From positions 1 to 37,960 of the forward strand of contig JANYGZ010000012.1 in the NCBI GenBank assembly GCA_025362235.1: a DNA stretch of 37,960 bases, in the 5' to 3' direction. Below, in pieces: positions 33,353-37,960 of the stretch. Each line of letters begins with the position of its first letter. The stretch's first letter is position 1. The notes beneath the pieces were generated by a model. That model was not told where the DNA came from. It searched no databases and was given only the letters and a program-made list of their open reading frames with translations. Source of the stretch: Ferruginibacter sp. (lineage in GTDB: Bacteria; Bacteroidota; Bacteroidia; Chitinophagales; Chitinophagaceae). A program made the position numbers and the translations under genes.

Positions 33353-36300
33353 ATGAACAAAAATTATTCTGCCAGACAATATCTTAAAACTCCCGGATTA
33401 TTATTTTCTAAAAAAAGTATTTCCTTTTTATTGAAACCTGTTTTTAGCAAAAATCTAGCTTCATTAGTACTGGCATATTTATTCCTGGCTGGTTTTTCAT
33501 TGCAATCGTCTGCACAAATCATTCAAACTCCTACAGTTTCACCAGATCCCGTATGTGCGGGCAGTGATGTAACTATTACTTTTTCTGTAACCAATGGCAA
33601 CAACGCCGCCAAACGTTTTACAAGTTCAACATTGTACCAGGCTTATTTGAGTAATAGCGTTGGACTTCTTTTTGGACCAGTTGGTGGTACATTTACTGTT
33701 CCGGCAACCTACAGTCTTATAAATTTTGGTATTACTAATGGTCTTACACAAAACATAACTATACCTGCAGGTACCCCCACCGGTGCCGGTTATAAAATTT
33801 CTATAGGTTCTACAAGTCCCACATACAACGGAAGTCTTGGTTCCAATGCCTCTTCGGCTTTTACGGTTAACGCATTGCCTCTATTTACCAGTTCGCTGAC
33901 ACCACCAGCAACCTGTAGCAATGCCATATTTGGTTATACTCCAACAAGTTCAACACCGGGAACGACCTTTAGCTGGACCCGTGCCGTAGTTGCGGGTATC
34001 AGCAATGTTGCAGGAAGCGGATCAGGCAATCCGGGTGAAACCCTGATTAATACCACTGCCAATCCAATTAGTGTAACGTATATATATTCTTTAACTGCAA
34101 ATGGATGTACCAACCCTGCAAATTATAATGTAGTGGTATCAGTAAAACCAACAGCGGTTTTATCAAGTACACAAAGCACATCTACTTGTAATAACACTTT
34201 ATTTAGTTATACGGCAACAAGCAATATAGCAGGTACCAACTTTAGCTGGACCCGTGCAGTTGTAGCAGGAATAAGCAACAGTGCAGGAAGCGGGGGAACA
34301 GCTTCAATAAGCGAAACTTTAGTAAATACAACAACAGCCCCGGTTAATGTAACCTATATTTATACATTAAGTGTAAATGGTTGCAGCAATGTTCAGAATG
34401 TAGTAGTATCTGTAAACCCAACCCCGGTATTAACGAGTTCATTGGCACCCCCTGCAATCTGCAGCAATTCTCTATTTAGTTATACCCCTACAAGTTCAAC
34501 AGCAGGAGCGGTTTTTAACTGGACCCGTGCAGTTGTTGCGGGAATAAGCAATATTGCAGGAAGCGGATCAGGCAATCCAGGTGAAACCCTGATTAATACT
34601 ACTGCCAATCCAATTAATGTAACTTATGTATATACAGTTCTTATAAATGGTTGTGCCAATCCTGCAACTTATAATGTAGTAGTATCAGTAAAACCAACAC
34701 CAGTTTTAAGCAGTTCGCTTACACCAGCCGCAATTTGTAACAACACTTTATTTAGTTATAGTGCAACAAGTGCGACTACTGGTACCACTTTTAGCTGGAC
34801 CCGTGCAGTTGTAGCAGGAATAAGCAACAGTGCAGGAAGCGGGGGAACAGCTTCCATAAGTGAAACTTTAGTAAATACAACAACAGCGCCTGTCAATGTA
34901 ACCTATATTTATACATTGACAGCAAATGGCTGCAGCAATATTCAGAATGTAGTTGTATCTGTAAACCCAACAGCAGTATTAACCAGCACACTGGCACCAC
35001 CGGCAATCTGTAGCAATACTCTATTTAGTTATACTCCAACCAGTTCAACAGTAGGCATCACCTTTAACTGGACCCGTGCTTTAGTTGCCGGAATCAGTAA
35101 TGTTGCAGGAAGTGGATCAGGTGATCCCGGCGAAACATTAATTAATACTACAGCCAGTGCAGTTAACGTAACTTATGTATATACAGTTCTTATAAGCGGG
35201 TGTGCCAATCCTGCAACTTATAATGTAGTAGTATCTGTAAAATCAACAGTAACCTTAAGCAGTACCCTTACACCAGCCGCAATTTGTAATAACACTTTAT
35301 TTAGCTACACAGCAACAAGTGCAACCGGTGGTACCAGCTTTAGCTGGACCCGTGCAGTAGTTGCCGGAATAAGCAATAGCGCAGGAAGTGGAGGAACGGC
35401 CTCCATAAGTGAAACATTAATAAACACTACTGCTAACCCAGTAAGTGTAACCTATGCTTACACACTAACCGCCTCAAATAGTTGCAATAGTTATTATAAT
35501 GTAGTAGTAGTGGTTAAACCTACACCTGTTTTATCAAGTACGCAAAACACATCTACTTGTAACAATACTTTATTTAGTTACACAGCAACGAGCGCCACCA
35601 CCGGTACCAGCTTTAGCTGGACCCGTGCAGTTGTTATAGGAATAAGCAACAGTGGAGGAAGCGGGGGAACAGCTTCCATAAGTGAAACTTTAGTAAATAC
35701 AACAACAGCCCCTGTTAATGTAACCTATGTTTATACATTAACAGCAAATGGTTGCAGCAATATTCAGAATGTAGTTGTATCTGTAAATCCAACAGCAGTA
35801 TTGACCAGCTCTCTGGCACCGCCGGCAATCTGCAACAATACAATATTTAATTATACTCCAACAAGCTCAACTGCGTTAACCACCTTTAACTGGACCCGTG
35901 CGGTTGTTGCCGGCATCAGTAATGTTGCAGGAAGCGGATCAGGCAATCCAGCCGAAATATTAATTAATACAACCGCCAGTGCAGTTAACGTAACTTATGT
36001 ATACACTGTACTTATAAACGGTTGCGCTAACCCTGCAAATTATAATGTAGTGGTATCTGTAAAACCAACACCCACTTTAAGCAGTACCCTTACACCTGCA
36101 GCAGTATGTAATAATACTAATTTTAGTTATACAGCAACGAGCGCAACAACTGGCACCACTTTTAGCTGGACCCGTGCAGTGGTTGCCGGAATAAGCAATA
36201 GTGCAGGAAGTGGAGGAACGGCATTAGTAAGTGAAACTTTAGTTAATACAACAACAGCGCCTGTCAATGTAACTTATGTTTATACATTGACAGCAAATGG

Positions 36301-37960
36301 CTGCAGCAATATTCAGAATGTAGTAGTAGTAGTTAACCCTACCCCACTTTTGTCAAGTACACTAAGTACATCGACTTGTAGCAATACCAATTTTAGTTAC
36401 ACAGCAACGAGCGCAACAGCAGGAACGATTTTTAGCTGGACCCGTGCAATTGTTATCGGAATAAGCAACGGTGCCGGAAGTGGCGGAACTTCAACAATCA
36501 GTGAAACATTAATAAATACCACCGCTAACCCGGTTAATGTAACTTATAAATTTACTTTTAGTGCAAATGGTTGTAGTAATACACAGAACGTAATTGTTAC
36601 TGTCAATCCCACGCCACTTTTAACAAGCACGCTTACACCACCGGCAATATGCAATAACACCCTATTTAATTATACGCCAACAAGTTCAACTGCCGGCACC
36701 ACCTTTAACTGGACCCGTGCAGTAATTGCAGGAATCAGTAATACAGCAGGTAGTGGCTCAGGCAATCCCGGCGAAACATTAAATAACACCACAGCCAGCC
36801 CAGTCATTGTCACCTATGTTTATACCTTAAATGCAAACGGATGTAGCAATTCGCAGAACGTAACTGTTACCGTAAATCCAACACCTGTAATAACAATTTC
36901 AGCAGATTATTGTGGTGTGCCCGGAAAAGTCAGGTTAACAGCCAGCACAGTTCCCACAGGGGCAACTTATGTTTGGAGTACAGGGCAAACCAGTTCGTTT
37001 ATAGATGTGGACGTGGCCAGTGTTTACAGCGTTACGGCAACATTGGCTACAGGATGTTCAGCCACGCAATCATTAAATGTAGCAGTTGAATTGGTTACTA
37101 ACGGTGATTTTTCTGCTGGTAACACAGGATTTTTCACTGAGTACACCTACACCGCAGATATTGCAGGTAATACTGAATTGTACCCCGAAGGTTATTATGC
37201 AGTGGGTACCAGTGGACAGAATTATCATAATTTGTTTTATGGAAAAGAGCATACTACACCAGCACAAACAGGCAACTTTATGTTGGTAAATGGGGGATCA
37301 ACACTTATTGGATCACCAGCCCATCTAAGAACTATCTGGCAGGAAACTGTTACAGTATTACCAAACACCGATTATTATTTCAGCGCCTGGGGTATGAATC
37401 TGAACCCGGGATCTCCTGCACAACTTCAGTTTGAAGTAAACGGGGTTGCGGTAGGTACCATCGCCGATCTCAATCTGGCACCCAAACCCAATAGCAATGC
37501 TACGGTAAATATAAATAACTGGGTTCGTTTTTACAGTAATCCTACATGGAATTCAGGCGGTGCCACAACAGCAGTTATAAGGATTATCAACCTTAATTTG
37601 GCTGCAGGTGGTAATGACTTTGGATTGGATGATATTTCATTTGGTACACTATCCAATTATATAAAACTTTCATCATCACCCGGAACGGATGCACAAACAA
37701 TCTGTATCAACACGGCAATATCTGACATTGTATATACTGTTGCCAGCGGTGGTAGCGGCCCTGTAGTTACAGGTTTACCAGCAGGTGTTACATCAGCATT
37801 TAATGGGGTAACTTTAACTATCAGTGGCACTCCGACCGTTGCGGGAAACTACACATACAATATCACCACTAGTGGTACTTGTGGTGTTGCAAGTGCTACT
37901 GGCACAATTACTGTTAATCAACAAACCATCACACTTTCATCTGGCAATGCAACGCAGTCT
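33353..37960 (+). CDS. giant secreted PKD-like repeat protein (partial, 3' end outside window)
   Basis: An uninterrupted frame of 1536 codons runs to the right edge without a stop. It starts with an extended N-region and a signal peptide core (LASLVLAYLFLAGFSLQSSAQ, cut near residue 55). Then come an Ig-like domain (~56-170), eleven PKD-like repeats of about 91 residues (each with FSWTRA or FNWTRA), one further Ig/PKD-like unit (TYVWSTGQTSS), a jelly-roll carbohydrate-binding-like domain starting LVTNGDFSAGNTGF and ending GLDDISFGT, and a putative-Ig domain (LPAGVTSAFNG, then ISGTPTVAGNY). Such Bacteroidota proteins are surface adhesins or glycan-binding scaffolds, usually sent out by the type IX system through a C-terminal domain, which would lie beyond the window. 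The ATG at 33353 is preferred, but an in-frame ATG at 33266 is possible. Confidence 0.9.
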   Translation, partial: MNKNYSARQYLKTPGLLFSKKSISFLLKPVFSKNLASLVLAYLFLAGFSLQSSAQIIQTPTVSPDPVCAGSDVTITFSVTNGNNAAKRFTSSTLYQAYLSNSVGLLFGPVGGTFTVPATYSLINFGITNGLTQNITIPAGTPTGAGYKISIGSTSPTYNGSLGSNASSAFTVNALPLFTSSLTPPATCSNAIFGYTPTSSTPGTTFSWTRAVVAGISNVAGSGSGNPGETLINTTANPISVTYIYSLTANGCTNPANYNVVVSVKPTAVLSSTQSTSTCNNTLFSYTATSNIAGTNFSWTRAVVAGISNSAGSGGTASISETLVNTTTAPVNVTYIYTLSVNGCSNVQNVVVSVNPTPVLTSSLAPPAICSNSLFSYTPTSSTAGAVFNWTRAVVAGISNIAGSGSGNPGETLINTTANPINVTYVYTVLINGCANPATYNVVVSVKPTPVLSSSLTPAAICNNTLFSYSATSATTGTTFSWTRAVVAGISNSAGSGGTASISETLVNTTTAPVNVTYIYTLTANGCSNIQNVVVSVNPTAVLTSTLAPPAICSNTLFSYTPTSSTVGITFNWTRALVAGISNVAGSGSGDPGETLINTTASAVNVTYVYTVLISGCANPATYNVVVSVKSTVTLSSTLTPAAICNNTLFSYTATSATGGTSFSWTRAVVAGISNSAGSGGTASISETLINTTANPVSVTYAYTLTASNSCNSYYNVVVVVKPTPVLSSTQNTSTCNNTLFSYTATSATTGTSFSWTRAVVIGISNSGGSGGTASISETLVNTTTAPVNVTYVYTLTANGCSNIQNVVVSVNPTAVLTSSLAPPAICNNTIFNYTPTSSTALTTFNWTRAVVAGISNVAGSGSGNPAEILINTTASAVNVTYVYTVLINGCANPANYNVVVSVKPTPTLSSTLTPAAVCNNTNFSYTATSATTGTTFSWTRAVVAGISNSAGSGGTALVSETLVNTTTAPVNVTYVYTLTANGCSNIQNVVVVVNPTPLLSSTLSTSTCSNTNFSYTATSATAGTIFSWTRAIVIGISNGAGSGGTSTISETLINTTANPVNVTYKFTFSANGCSNTQNVIVTVNPTPLLTSTLTPPAICNNTLFNYTPTSSTAGTTFNWTRAVIAGISNTAGSGSGNPGETLNNTTASPVIVTYVYTLNANGCSNSQNVTVTVNPTPVITISADYCGVPGKVRLTASTVPTGATYVWSTGQTSSFIDVDVASVYSVTATLATGCSATQSLNVAVELVTNGDFSAGNTGFFTEYTYTADIAGNTELYPEGYYAVGTSGQNYHNLFYGKEHTTPAQTGNFMLVNGGSTLIGSPAHLRTIWQETVTVLPNTDYYFSAWGMNLNPGSPAQLQFEVNGVAVGTIADLNLAPKPNSNATVNINNWVRFYSNPTWNSGGATTAVIRIINLNLAAGGNDFGLDDISFGTLSNYIKLSSSPGTDAQTICINTAISDIVYTVASGGSGPVVTGLPAGVTSAFNGVTLTISGTPTVAGNYTYNITTSGTCGVASATGTITVNQQTITLSSGNATQS
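33872..36890 (+). repeat. eleven tandem ~273-bp in-frame repeats of two subtypes
   Basis: The Trp codon of each WTRA motif lies at 33974, 34247, 34520, 34796, 35069, 35345, 35618, 35891, 36167, 36437 and 36710. The spacings are 270, 273 or 276 bases, always whole codons. Subtype A has GSGSGNPGE or close variants; subtype B has GSGGTASISE or close variants. The order is A B A B A B B A B B A. Near-identical stretches between same-type units suggest that A-B pairs were copied as ~546-bp blocks. Confidence 0.92.

Noticed and set aside
33872..36890. Long periodic array considered as CRISPR or satellite DNA
   Set aside because: The period is 270-276 bases in whole codons and translates to PKD-like domains, so it is a coding repeat.

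Overview
The window looks like a chromosome segment of a Bacteroidota bacterium, probably close to the Chitinophagaceae. It is AT-rich with long A/T runs. It carries a TonB-dependent receptor with an N-terminal carboxypeptidase-regulatory-like domain, Bacteroidota-type families (DUF2911, DUF1761, DUF5995, SMUG2), one near-perfect TTTG-N19-TAnnTTTG promoter, and a giant secreted PKD-like repeat protein of the kind usually exported by the type IX system. The lineage call is an inference from gene content, not from a marker gene.

Layout. 1-3031 (-): a decayed type I restriction subunit (hsdR) with an in-frame amber codon, a frameshift and a shortened C-terminus. 3211-7690 (-): a DUF2911 lipid-free exported protein with its own terminator, a mini-repeat tract, then two tandem secreted S15/CocE-type hydrolases one base apart. 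7741-8786 (+): an NTF2-like protein and a DUF1761 membrane protein, ended by a terminator. 8916-13076 (-): pyk and pfkA as a glycolytic pair, then a PlsC acyltransferase and ung. 13239-16166 (-): a secreted esterase, an unknown membrane protein, an acetate-type transporter and a diheme cytochrome c. 16424-17067 (-): a PIN toxin/antitoxin pair.

17312-26260 is the functional core. It is a molybdenum cofactor (Moco) cluster (moaD, moaA, moaC, mobA, a MoeB-rhodanese protein, a TauE/SafE permease, later moeA), mostly with overlapping or nearly abutting reading frames. It is interrupted by a TonB-dependent receptor and a divergent DtxR/MntR-type regulator. Between those two lies a perfect 6-4-6 palindrome placed exactly between the -33 and -7 promoter elements of the receptor gene, which makes metal-dependent repression of the receptor very likely. 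moaE and mogA are not in the window.

26350-31393 (+) holds a ChbG-like deacetylase, an SDR oxidoreductase, a 5'(3')-deoxyribonucleotidase, an autoproteolytic P1 (DmpA-type) peptidase and a secreted propeller-like protein. 31440-33005 (-) holds a SMUG2-type uracil-DNA glycosylase and a DUF5995 protein. 33353 to the right edge (+) is one uninterrupted reading frame of at least 1536 codons: a secreted protein with eleven ~91-residue PKD-like repeats of two alternating subtypes, followed by a jelly-roll-like and an Ig-like domain. Its 3' end is outside the window. I found no tRNA, rRNA, CRISPR array or insertion sequence.
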